DNA of 6,359 nt, from positions 1 to 6,359 of the forward strand of contig WLJF01000043.1 in NCBI GenBank assembly GCA_009701945.1, read 5' to 3'. Below are positions 1 through 5,800 of the stretch, piece after piece. Under the pieces are notes generated by a model that saw only the letters and a program-made list of their open reading frames with translations, made no database searches and was not told the origin of the DNA. The stretch's first letter is position 1; each line of letters starts with the position of its first letter. The DNA is from Actinomycetota bacterium. GTDB taxonomy: Bacteria; Actinomycetota; Actinomycetes; Nanopelagicales; Nanopelagicaceae. The position numbers and the translations under genes were made by a program.

Positions 1-758
1 GCCTTAACGTGACCCACATTCTCTGCAATCAGGACAAGAACTACGGGCAGGAAGAGCAGGATTGCATTGGTATCAAATGATGGGGAGGTAAAGGTTGGAA
101 GTGCGAACCACTTTGCGGCCTTGACACCATCGAAGTTGATGTCTCCTTGAGTTGCCGCAAATGCGTAACCCACAATGATTCCACCGAAGATACTGATGCG
201 GCCCAAGAATCCCTTGGAAACTGCGCCAATAATTGCAACAGCTGCCAATGTAATGATCGCTGTGACTGGCGCAGCCTTGAAGTTGTTATTGGCAGCGCCA
301 GCAAGGTTAAGACCAATAATCATGACAATTGAACCGGTCACGATAGGAGGAAGTAGCCAGTTAACCCAGCCAATTCCAATTGCATTGATGAGAAGTCCGA
401 CAAGAGCCAGGATCACACCTGTCACAAGAACTCCACCGAGTGCAACAGCCATTCCGCCACTTGCCTGTGCTGCAGCAATAGGTGCAAGGAATGCGAAGGA
501 TGATCCAAGGTAGCTAGGAACCATATTCTTGGTCAGAGCAAGGAAGATAAGAGTTCCGATGCCTGAGAAGAAGAGAGTTGTACTTGGTGGGAATCCCGTA
601 ATGATTGGGACTAAGAATGTGGCACCGAACATTGCGGCGATGTGCTGAACACCAACGCCAATTGTCAGAGGCCATGCAAGACGTTCGTCAGGTTTGACTA
701 CTTCACCATCTTTAATTGACTTTCCATTGCCGTGCAGATTCCAAGATAAAAGCGACAT
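1..758 (-). CDS. NCS2 (uracil/xanthine-type) permease, partial at left edge
   Basis: Inner-membrane nucleobase:cation symporter of the NCS2/SLC23 family; uracil is the most likely substrate. Only the first 252 codons are present and the C-terminal part lies beyond the left edge. Visible motifs are VKPDERLAW (residues 22-30), the TM1 QH pair (38-39) followed by AMFGATFLVP, PSYLGSSFAF (81-90), PPIVTG (137-142), and AENVGH (245-250). In E. coli UraA the equivalent Glu241 and His245 contact uracil; here they are Glu246 and His250, which favours uracil or another pyrimidine over xanthine. The N-terminal PDERL segment resembles RutG as recalled from memory. The second substrate-binding Glu (UraA Glu290) is out of view. 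The ATG at 758 is chosen because GGAAGGA lies 5 nt upstream; another ATG at 763 is out of frame. It is transcribed away from the lysE-like gene. Family is certain; substrate is inferred. Confidence 0.93.
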   Translation of the reverse strand, partial: MSLLSWNLHGNGKSIKDGEVVKPDERLAWPLTIGVGVQHIAAMFGATFLVPIITGFPPSTTLFFSGIGTLIFLALTKNMVPSYLGSSFAFLAPIAAAQASGGMAVALGGVLVTGVILALVGLLINAIGIGWVNWLLPPIVTGSIVMIIGLNLAGAANNNFKAAPVTAIITLAAVAIIGAVSKGFLGRISIFGGIIVGYAFAATQGDINFDGVKAAKWFALPTFTSPSFDTNAILLFLPVVLVLIAENVGHVK

Positions 759-763
759 TGCAT

Positions 764-770
764 TCCTTCC
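764..770 (-). promoter_or_regulatory. Shine-Dalgarno of the NCS2 permease
   Basis: On the minus strand GGAAGGA is followed by 5 nt (ATGCA) and then the ATG at 758. It is the clearest ribosome binding site in the window and it fixes the permease start. It also shows this gene has a 5' leader, unlike the leaderless pair near 2361/2390. Confidence 0.75.
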
Positions 771-783
771 ACTTATGAAAACG

Positions 784-805
784 AGAAGCGACGGGTATCG
801 CTTCT
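784..805. repeat. Perfect 8-bp inverted repeat in permease/lysE-like divergent region
   Basis: AGAAGCGA (784-791) and TCGCTTCT (798-805) are perfect reverse complements separated by 6 nt (CGGGTA). The arm nearest the permease ends 25 nt before its ATG. Read on the minus strand the stem is followed by CGTTTTC, a weak T-run. It could be a dimeric regulator's operator, a leader hairpin or an attenuator of the permease. The sequence does not decide between these, and I do not recognise a known operator. Confidence 0.55.
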
Positions 806-834
806 GGGGGAAGGTTCGCAACTAGGGTAAATCT

Positions 835-848
835 CTACTCCTAAGTAG
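835..848. repeat. Short inverted repeat upstream of lysE-like gene
   Basis: CTACT (835-839) pairs with AGTAG (844-848) around a 4-nt loop, 21 nt before the exporter ATG at 870. A 5-bp stem can arise by chance, so an operator or leader-hairpin role is only possible. Together with 784-805 it accounts for most of the visible structure in this 111-bp region. Confidence 0.25.
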
Positions 849-869
849 TAGGAACAACACACCCCCTCG

Positions 870-1493
870 ATGGAGTACTTTTACGGGGTGATTGCGCTCA
901 TTACAGGTTTTTTTACAGGTTTATCCCTGATCGTTGCAATCGGTGCCCAAAATGCCTTCGTCATTAAGCAGGGCCTCTTGCGAAGCCATGTAACCCTGGT
1001 TGTTTTTGTTTGTGCAATCTCTGATGCTCTTCTCATCATTGTAGGAACTGGAGGACTTGGCACGATCATTCAATCAAAACCTGGTCTGCTTAATGTCATC
1101 CGTTGGTTTGGCGTCATATACCTCACCTGGTTTGGTATACAAAGCGTGCGCGCGGCTTTTCGCAATGAAACACTCACAGCGTCGGACAAGTCAGCCGAAT
1201 CCTGGAAGAAGGTGCTTGTCACTGTCTTAGCAATGACCTACCTCAATCCCCACGTGTATCTGGATACAGTGATTTTTGTTGGAAGTCTTGCTAATCAATT
1301 TGAATCCCAACGTTGGTACTTCGCACTCGGTGCCTGCATCGCAAGCGGAGTCTGGTTCTCAGCTATTGGTTATGGGGCTCGATCTGCTTCGCACTTGATG
1401 TCAAAACCACTGTTTTGGAGAATTCTAGATAGCGTCATTGCAGCAATTATGTTCACCCTTGCAATAACACTTGCCTTCTATAAGTTTAGTTAG
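870..1493 (+). CDS. LysE/ArgO-family amino-acid exporter
   Basis: Membrane exporter of the LysE superfamily, whose characterised members export L-lysine and/or L-arginine using the membrane potential. The 207-aa length is normal for the family. Key motifs are IGAQNAFVIKQG (24-35), CAISDALLI (48-56), and LNPHVYLDT (125-133). The last is nearly identical to the ArgO/LysE motif in which Asn-Pro lies in a membrane segment and Asp is functionally important. Roughly six hydrophobic segments are seen (about 4-24, 42-63, 76-92, 116-140, 148-170, 185-204). The ATG at 870 is the only upstream choice because an in-frame TAG stands at 849. There is no good Shine-Dalgarno: AGGA at 850-853 is 16 nt away. 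It converges on the EamA gene and overlaps it by 8 bp. Arginine/lysine specificity is from family knowledge; no LysG/ArgP-type regulator gene is in view. Confidence 0.92.
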   Translation: MEYFYGVIALITGFFTGLSLIVAIGAQNAFVIKQGLLRSHVTLVVFVCAISDALLIIVGTGGLGTIIQSKPGLLNVIRWFGVIYLTWFGIQSVRAAFRNETLTASDKSAESWKKVLVTVLAMTYLNPHVYLDTVIFVGSLANQFESQRWYFALGACIASGVWFSAIGYGARSASHLMSKPLFWRILDSVIAAIMFTLAITLAFYKFS

Positions 1494-2361
1494 AACTCTT
1501 TCGGCTTAGATAAAGAATTCCGCTGGCCACGATCGATATACCTAGATAACTCTGAAGAGTGAGTTTCTCACCAATGACAACTGCTGCAAGGATCGTGGCA
1601 GTTGCCGGCTCTGCAAGGACAACGGTTGCAGCAAGACTTGATTCAATCCTCTTGAGTCCATACATGAAAAGCACATATCCAATGGATGTGGTGACTAGCC
1701 CTAACCACAGAACGGTGAGCAAACCTTTTGAGGTAATAATCCATTCTGGGTTCTGCGTGAAGAGAAATGGAGCGCTGACAAGTGCTGCTACTCCGAAAGT
1801 CGTCGCAGTCAGCCACATATCTTGAGCTCCACGTGCAAGTGAGCGTCTACACACGACGTTAAAGACAGCAAAACCAAAACCTGCAAGAACGGCGAGTGCC
1901 ACGCCTTTGCCATTAAAGGAGGCAATTCCGTGTGCTGTTCCCACGAGAACTATGCCAAGGATTGTGATGGCAGTTCCTAGATACCAATTCTTCTGCGGCT
2001 TCTCCCCCATTAGAAGGTAGGCAACTATTGCCGACAGAGTTGGTGCTGCACCTAATGCGGTCACGGTTGCAATTGCAATACCGGTTGAGTGGACGGCGCT
2101 AAAGAAGGTGAGCTGATACATCCCGATACCCACACCACAAATAATGAGATCGCGCACAGGCATGCGCACTTGCCCGCGGCTCTTACGTTGGAAGTATGCA
2201 AAGAAGAAGAGGAAGAGAGAGCCACAGATTAATCTGGCTGAAGCAACTGCCACAGGGGATATATCTGGAACGCCGAGTTGCTGCGTGGTTCCTGTCGTTC
2301 CGAAACAGAGAGCTGCTCCCAATACCGCAAAGATTCCTGCTCTCTGCTTGGTAGTACTCAT
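1486..2361 (-). CDS. EamA/DMT-family transporter (10 TM)
   Basis: Drug/metabolite transporter superfamily member with two EamA repeats, about residues 9-139 and 150-287 of 291. About ten hydrophobic segments are present, and the second repeat has the typical ending LAEPATATILAAVVIGEKLT. EamA proteins mostly export amino acids or other metabolites, but substrate cannot be read from sequence. The frame stays open upstream to 2478, but the start is placed at ATG 2361 (MSTTKQRAG). A TATCAT box ends exactly 6 nt before it, the first EamA helix begins soon after, and the longer frame would overlap the aldehyde dehydrogenase's coding start. The alternative ATG at 2391 would add 10 residues. Its 3' end overlaps the lysE-like gene by 8 bp. 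The shared promoter region with the aldehyde dehydrogenase hints at co-regulation with hydroxyproline use, which is inference. Confidence 0.92.
   Translation of the reverse strand: MSTTKQRAGIFAVLGAALCFGTTGTTQQLGVPDISPVAVASARLICGSLFLFFFAYFQRKSRGQVRMPVRDLIICGVGIGMYQLTFFSAVHSTGIAIATVTALGAAPTLSAIVAYLLMGEKPQKNWYLGTAITILGIVLVGTAHGIASFNGKGVALAVLAGFGFAVFNVVCRRSLARGAQDMWLTATTFGVAALVSAPFLFTQNPEWIITSKGLLTVLWLGLVTTSIGYVLFMYGLKRIESSLAATVVLAEPATATILAAVVIGEKLTLQSYLGISIVASGILYLSRKSSN
1493..1520 (-). repeat. Imperfect hairpin at the lysE-like/eamA convergent junction
   Basis: GAACTCTTT (1493-1501) and AAAGAATTC (1512-1520) are complementary except for one position, with a 10-nt loop. As RNA from the minus strand the odd position becomes a G-U wobble, giving a 9-bp stem within the last codons of the EamA gene. 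From the plus strand it lies directly after the exporter stop with one mismatch. The stem is A/T-rich and has no strong T-run, so a terminator function is doubtful. Confidence 0.25.
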
Positions 2362-2367
2362 TAGGCG

Positions 2368-2373
2368 ATGATA
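2368..2373 (-). promoter_or_regulatory. -10 box TATCAT, probable leaderless promoter of the EamA gene
   Basis: On the minus strand TATCAT is followed by exactly 6 nt and then the ATG at 2361, so transcription would begin at or next to the A of the start codon. No Shine-Dalgarno is present upstream of this ATG. No consensus -35 is seen; its expected place lies across the start of the divergent aldehyde dehydrogenase gene. Confidence 0.6.
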
Positions 2374-2377
2374 CTCG

Positions 2378-2383
2378 TATGAT
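2378..2383 (+). promoter_or_regulatory. -10 box TATGAT, probable leaderless promoter of the aldehyde dehydrogenase gene
   Basis: TATGAT differs from TATAAT at one base and is followed by exactly 6 nt before the ATG at 2390, which would make the A of the ATG the likely transcription start. No Shine-Dalgarno precedes this ATG. It is the mirror image in spacing of the TATCAT box for the opposite gene. The -35 position would fall near the EamA start codon and shows no TTGACA-like sequence. Confidence 0.65.
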
Positions 2384-2389
2384 GCGCGC

Positions 2390-3874
2390 ATGACCTTTCG
2401 CGCCGTGAAACCAATTGATGCAACTTCGTATGGAATTGATATTCCAGAGAACAGTAAAAACGAAGTCGATTCCTTCATCGCTGCGGCCGCACTTGCTGCT
2501 CCCGCACTTGCTCAGCAATCTCCCAAGGAACGTGCACAGTTACTCCGCGAAATCGCAACGCAGATCGAAGCTTCGCGCGCCGCTCTCATTGAATCAGCGT
2601 GCGCAGAAACAGCTCTCCCTGAAGCACGTATTGCAGGCGAAATCACTCGCACTACAGTCCAATTTGAACTTTTCGCTCGTTTAGTTGAAAGCGGTAAACA
2701 TCTCGGAGTTGTGATTGATAAGGCAGATCCTAATTACTCCCCCGCACCACGGCCTGATCTTCGCAAGATGAATGCGCCACTCGGCGTCGTTGCAATCTTT
2801 GCTGCAAGTAACTTCCCGTTGGCATTTTCTGTAGCCGGCGGCGATGCCGCATCTGCCATTGCATCTGGAAACGCAGTAGTTGCAAAAGCTCATCCATCGC
2901 ATCCCAATACTTGCCAAATCGTTGAAAAGGCAATCAAGGCAGCACTTTCCAACTGCAAACTTTCACAAGACTCCTATGCGATTGTTCAGGGCACTGATCC
3001 TCAAATTTCACATTGGCTTGCCCTGCACCCTGCCATCAAAGCAATTGGCTTCACAGGCTCTGAGATTGTCGGTCGCATCCTTGTTGATTTAGCAGCTACT
3101 CGACCTGAACCTATCCCTGTCTATGCAGAAATGGGAAGTTTGAACCCTATCTTTGTCACAAGTTCTGCAATCGCTGATCGCTCAGAAGCCCTTGCTAAAG
3201 GAATCGTTGACTCAGCTCTCATGGGCTCAGGTCAGTTCTGCACCAAGCCTGGATTAATCTTTGCTCCGAACAACCCTGAATTCATTGCAACCATTAAGTC
3301 ACACCTTGCCACTTTGGCTGTTGCACCGCTACTGAGCAAATCGATTGCTGAGCGATACTCCAAGGCAATCAGTCATCTTGCATCACAGGCAAAGCTTGAG
3401 GTGGCATCAGGTATTGCAACCGAACAAGGATTTGGCGTAACACCTACCGTCTTTATTACTGATTGGAATACTGCGTCACAGAACCCAGAACTGCTCGAAG
3501 AACACTTTGGTCCAACAACAGTCATCATCACATGTAAGGAAGATGAATTCTTAAGTATTGCAACCTCTCTTAAAGGCCAACTCACTGCAACGATTCAAGG
3601 CACAGATGCAGATAAGCCTGAGGCACTTCTTGCACTTCTTGCACAGAAAGCAGGACGTGTTATCTGGAATGGCTTCCCCACAGGAGTTGCTGTCACAACA
3701 GCGATGAACCATGGCGGACCATGGCCTGCATCTTCATCTCACACAACCTCAGTTGGAACTGATGCGATCTATCGCTTCATGCGACCGGTTGCCTTTCAAG
3801 GATTTGCTCAAACAGTTCTACCCAAGGCTTTGCAAGATTCCAACCCTTGGTCTGTTCCTCAAAGTATTAACTAA
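2390..3874 (+). CDS. Alpha-ketoglutarate semialdehyde dehydrogenase (2,5-dioxovalerate dehydrogenase)
   Basis: NAD(P)+-dependent aldehyde dehydrogenase superfamily enzyme, predicted to oxidise alpha-ketoglutarate semialdehyde to alpha-ketoglutarate. Its 494 aa is usual for this group. Visible motifs are ETALPEARIAGE (73-84), FAASNFPLAFSVAGGD (137-152) with oxyanion Asn141, VVAKAHPSHP (163-172), GFTGS (220-224), general base Glu247 in AEMGSLNP, and catalytic Cys284 in GSGQFCTKPG. The NFPLAFSVAGGD and AKAHPSHP motifs, and a C-terminal stretch containing IWNGFPTGVAV and NHGGPWPASS, are typical of the KGSADH group acting in hydroxyproline, glucarate and pentose breakdown. The start at 2390 is supported by the TATGAT box 6 nt upstream. 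It faces the hydroxyproline operon tail to tail with a 4-bp stop-codon overlap. It would supply the last step of that pathway, though its own promoter could also serve sugar-acid breakdown. Confidence 0.92.
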   Translation: MTFRAVKPIDATSYGIDIPENSKNEVDSFIAAAALAAPALAQQSPKERAQLLREIATQIEASRAALIESACAETALPEARIAGEITRTTVQFELFARLVESGKHLGVVIDKADPNYSPAPRPDLRKMNAPLGVVAIFAASNFPLAFSVAGGDAASAIASGNAVVAKAHPSHPNTCQIVEKAIKAALSNCKLSQDSYAIVQGTDPQISHWLALHPAIKAIGFTGSEIVGRILVDLAATRPEPIPVYAEMGSLNPIFVTSSAIADRSEALAKGIVDSALMGSGQFCTKPGLIFAPNNPEFIATIKSHLATLAVAPLLSKSIAERYSKAISHLASQAKLEVASGIATEQGFGVTPTVFITDWNTASQNPELLEEHFGPTTVIITCKEDEFLSIATSLKGQLTATIQGTDADKPEALLALLAQKAGRVIWNGFPTGVAVTTAMNHGGPWPASSSHTTSVGTDAIYRFMRPVAFQGFAQTVLPKALQDSNPWSVPQSIN

Positions 3875-4875
3875 ACAATAAATCCGTTCGGAAATGGATC
3901 ATTCTCATCGAGTGTCCATGTGGCTTCACCCATCACCCATGCGCGTCCTGTAATCATCGGAACAATGGCATCAAAATTTCCCACCTTGGTGCGCTCTTTG
4001 ATTCGACCTTCAAAGTGAGATCCAATCCAAGACTCATTATTGAGAACATCGGAATCACCAAATTCTCCACGTGCAACCATTTGCGCTAGGCGAGCACTTG
4101 TTCCAGTTCCACATGGTGAGCGATCAAACCAACCTGGGTGAATAGCCATCGCATTTCTCCAATGCAAAGGACCCTCACTACCTGGTGAGATGAAGTCGAT
4201 GTGATGACAGATTGCGATATCTGGATTTTCAGGGTGCACAGGGCGGTTCTGTTCATTGATCGCATCTGAAATCAGAAGGCCATAATCCAGGAACTTCTGA
4301 CCGTTCTCTCTCTTAAATTCGAGTCCAACTCGTTCAACGGGAACGATGGCGTAGAAGTTTCCGCCATATGCCATGTCATAAGTGATCTTTCCTAAACCTG
4401 GAACATCAACGACTTGGTCGAGTGCGTAAGAAAAGGATGGAACATTGGTCATCGTGACATTCTTTGCCCGCCCTTTTTCAACGGCAACATCAACAACAAC
4501 TAATCCTGCTGGCGTATCAAGGCGGATTGTTGTCACTGGTTCAACGACCGTGACTAACTTCTTCTCAACAAGAGCTGTTGCAACCCCGATGGTTCCGTGT
4601 CCACACATAGGTAAACATCCAGAGACCTCTATATACACAACACCCCAATCAGCATCGGGACGAGTTGGCTTCTGCAAGATCGCACCACTCATAGCGCTAT
4701 GCCCACGTGGTTCATACATCAGCCACTGGCGGTAGTAATCCATATGCTCCATGAAATGAAGGCGCTTATCAAACATCGTCGCACCTGGAATCTCACCGAT
4801 TCCTGAAGTCACAACGCGAGTCGGCATACCTTCGGTATGGGTCTCAACCGTTGTGACAGTGCGGATGCTCTTCAT
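3871..4875 (-). CDS. 4-hydroxyproline 2-epimerase (proline racemase family)
   Basis: Cofactor-free cytoplasmic epimerase of the proline racemase family, predicted to interconvert trans-4-hydroxy-L-proline and cis-4-hydroxy-D-proline. It has the two catalytic cysteines of the racemase/epimerase mechanism: Cys91 in MCGHGTIG (90-97) and Cys255 in DRSPCGTGTSAR (251-262). The trans-3-hydroxy-L-proline dehydratases of this family have Thr (or Ser) at the first Cys site, so dehydratase is unlikely. MYEPRGHSAMSGAI (53-66) and SGCLPMCGHG (85-94) resemble hydroxyproline epimerases such as the Brucella enzyme, from memory. The length, 334 aa, is normal. It starts 8 bp after the DapA-family gene, which implies one transcript, with only a weak AAGA as possible Shine-Dalgarno. 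Its TAG stop overlaps the TAA of the aldehyde dehydrogenase. Proline racemase is the main alternative; the neighbours make hydroxyproline the better call. Confidence 0.9.
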   Translation of the reverse strand: MKSIRTVTTVETHTEGMPTRVVTSGIGEIPGATMFDKRLHFMEHMDYYRQWLMYEPRGHSAMSGAILQKPTRPDADWGVVYIEVSGCLPMCGHGTIGVATALVEKKLVTVVEPVTTIRLDTPAGLVVVDVAVEKGRAKNVTMTNVPSFSYALDQVVDVPGLGKITYDMAYGGNFYAIVPVERVGLEFKRENGQKFLDYGLLISDAINEQNRPVHPENPDIAICHHIDFISPGSEGPLHWRNAMAIHPGWFDRSPCGTGTSARLAQMVARGEFGDSDVLNNESWIGSHFEGRIKERTKVGNFDAIVPMITGRAWVMGEATWTLDENDPFPNGFIV

Positions 4876-4883
4876 AGGAATTC

Positions 4884-5777
4884 TTAGCGATTCTTAAAGT
4901 ATGCCAACGCAACATCCATCTCACGATGAATCTGCTCTTGTTCATGCTTGGGAAGAGGCAAACGTGGCAGACGCGTAGGTCCGCCATAGCGACCCACATG
5001 ATCCATGCCTAGCTTGATTGCTTGAATGAACTCCTTCTTAGAATCCCAGTGGAATACATCATGAAGTGCCGCATACATCGGCGCCGCCTCTTTGAAGTTT
5101 CCTGAAGTGGCAAGGTTATAGAGCTCCATAGATTCCTTAGGAAGTGCGTTTGGAAATCCTGCAATCCATCCAGCAACTCCTGCTGTAGAAAGCTCAAGGA
5201 AAACGTCATCCGCTCCGACAATGACTTCAATGCGCGGTGCCAAGCTCTTGATCTGCCAGATACGGCGAACATCGCCTGAGAATTCCTTAATCGCAACAAC
5301 GTTTGGAACCTCTTGCGCAATACGAGCAACAAGCTTGGGAGTCAGATCTACTTTGGTATCGAATGGATTGTTGTAGGCGATGATAGGAATACCAACTCTT
5401 CCTACCTCTTTATAGTGAGCAACAACTTCGTCATCAGATGCGCGATATGCATTCGGCGGAAGGAGCATCACTGCACCGGCTCCAGCCTTCTGCGCGTGCT
5501 CCGCCCACTTACGTGATTCCGCAGCGCCATATGCAGCAACTCCTGGAACTACGTTAAAACCTTTTGGTGCTGCAGCAACAGCAACTTCGACCATCTTGGC
5601 ACGCTCTTCAGCAGTGAGAACTTGATACTCCCCTAGTGAACCGTTTGGAATCACACCATGAGTTCCATTAGCGGCAAGCCATGCAACATGCTCTGCATAT
5701 TTGTCATAGTCGATTGCAAGATCTGCTGTGAAGGGGGTCGCTGTGGCTGTTAATACGCCATTCCATGGGTTAGTCAT
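4884..5777 (-). CDS. DapA-family pyrroline-4-hydroxy-2-carboxylate deaminase
   Basis: Class I aldolase-fold (TIM barrel) enzyme of the dihydrodipicolinate synthase/N-acetylneuraminate lyase family, 297 aa. Predicted to deaminate and dehydrate delta1-pyrroline-4-hydroxy-2-carboxylate to alpha-ketoglutarate semialdehyde. The Schiff-base lysine is Lys164 in VVAIKEFSGD (160-169), and the active-site tyrosine is Tyr135 in AYNNPFDT (134-141). The phosphate-loop-like segment is GSLGE (46-50), where true DapA has GTTGE. Losing both threonines argues against lysine biosynthesis. The ATG at 5777 (MTNPWNG) is preferred over an in-frame TTG at 5786, since family members begin just before the first beta strand. 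No strong Shine-Dalgarno is visible; TACCTT (5790-5785) ends 7 nt before the ATG and might act as an internal -10. It lies 23 bp after the dehydrogenase subunit and 8 bp before the epimerase. Specificity rests largely on context. Confidence 0.88.
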   Translation of the reverse strand: MTNPWNGVLTATATPFTADLAIDYDKYAEHVAWLAANGTHGVIPNGSLGEYQVLTAEERAKMVEVAVAAAPKGFNVVPGVAAYGAAESRKWAEHAQKAGAGAVMLLPPNAYRASDDEVVAHYKEVGRVGIPIIAYNNPFDTKVDLTPKLVARIAQEVPNVVAIKEFSGDVRRIWQIKSLAPRIEVIVGADDVFLELSTAGVAGWIAGFPNALPKESMELYNLATSGNFKEAAPMYAALHDVFHWDSKKEFIQAIKLGMDHVGRYGGPTRLPRLPLPKHEQEQIHREMDVALAYFKNR

Positions 5778-5800
5778 GTCGCACAAGGTATCTCGTTATC

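Noticed and set aside
41..316. Open frame of 91 codons on the minus strand
   Set aside because: It lies in another frame within the NCS2 permease coding sequence and its composition (Ser/Leu/Gln-rich, no domain) looks like a shadow.
175..513. 112-codon open frame on the plus strand
   Set aside because: Antisense to the permease, whose motifs are clear on the opposite strand; the Ala/Pro/Thr-rich product has no recognisable feature.
823..828. TAGGGT as a -10 box for the lysE-like gene
   Set aside because: It fits TANNNT but no -35 at usable spacing is seen, and such hexamers are common by chance; not strong enough to list.
2362..2478. N-terminal extension of the EamA protein to an ATG at 2478
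   Set aside because: The extra 39 residues are antisense to conserved-length aldehyde dehydrogenase sequence, do not look like a membrane segment, and sit upstream of the TATCAT box at the 2361 start.
3623..3640. Two tandem copies of GCACTTCTT
   Set aside because: Short repeat coding for Ala-Leu-Leu twice within the aldehyde dehydrogenase; ordinary coding repetition with no sign of a regulatory or mobile repeat.
3845..3910. Possible terminator at the aldehyde dehydrogenase/epimerase junction
   Set aside because: Only 4-bp stems (for example ATCC/GGAT after the stop) and no T-run on either strand.
4884..5777. True lysine-biosynthesis dapA
   Set aside because: GSLGE replaces GTTGE and the neighbours are hydroxyproline-pathway families, not lysine genes.
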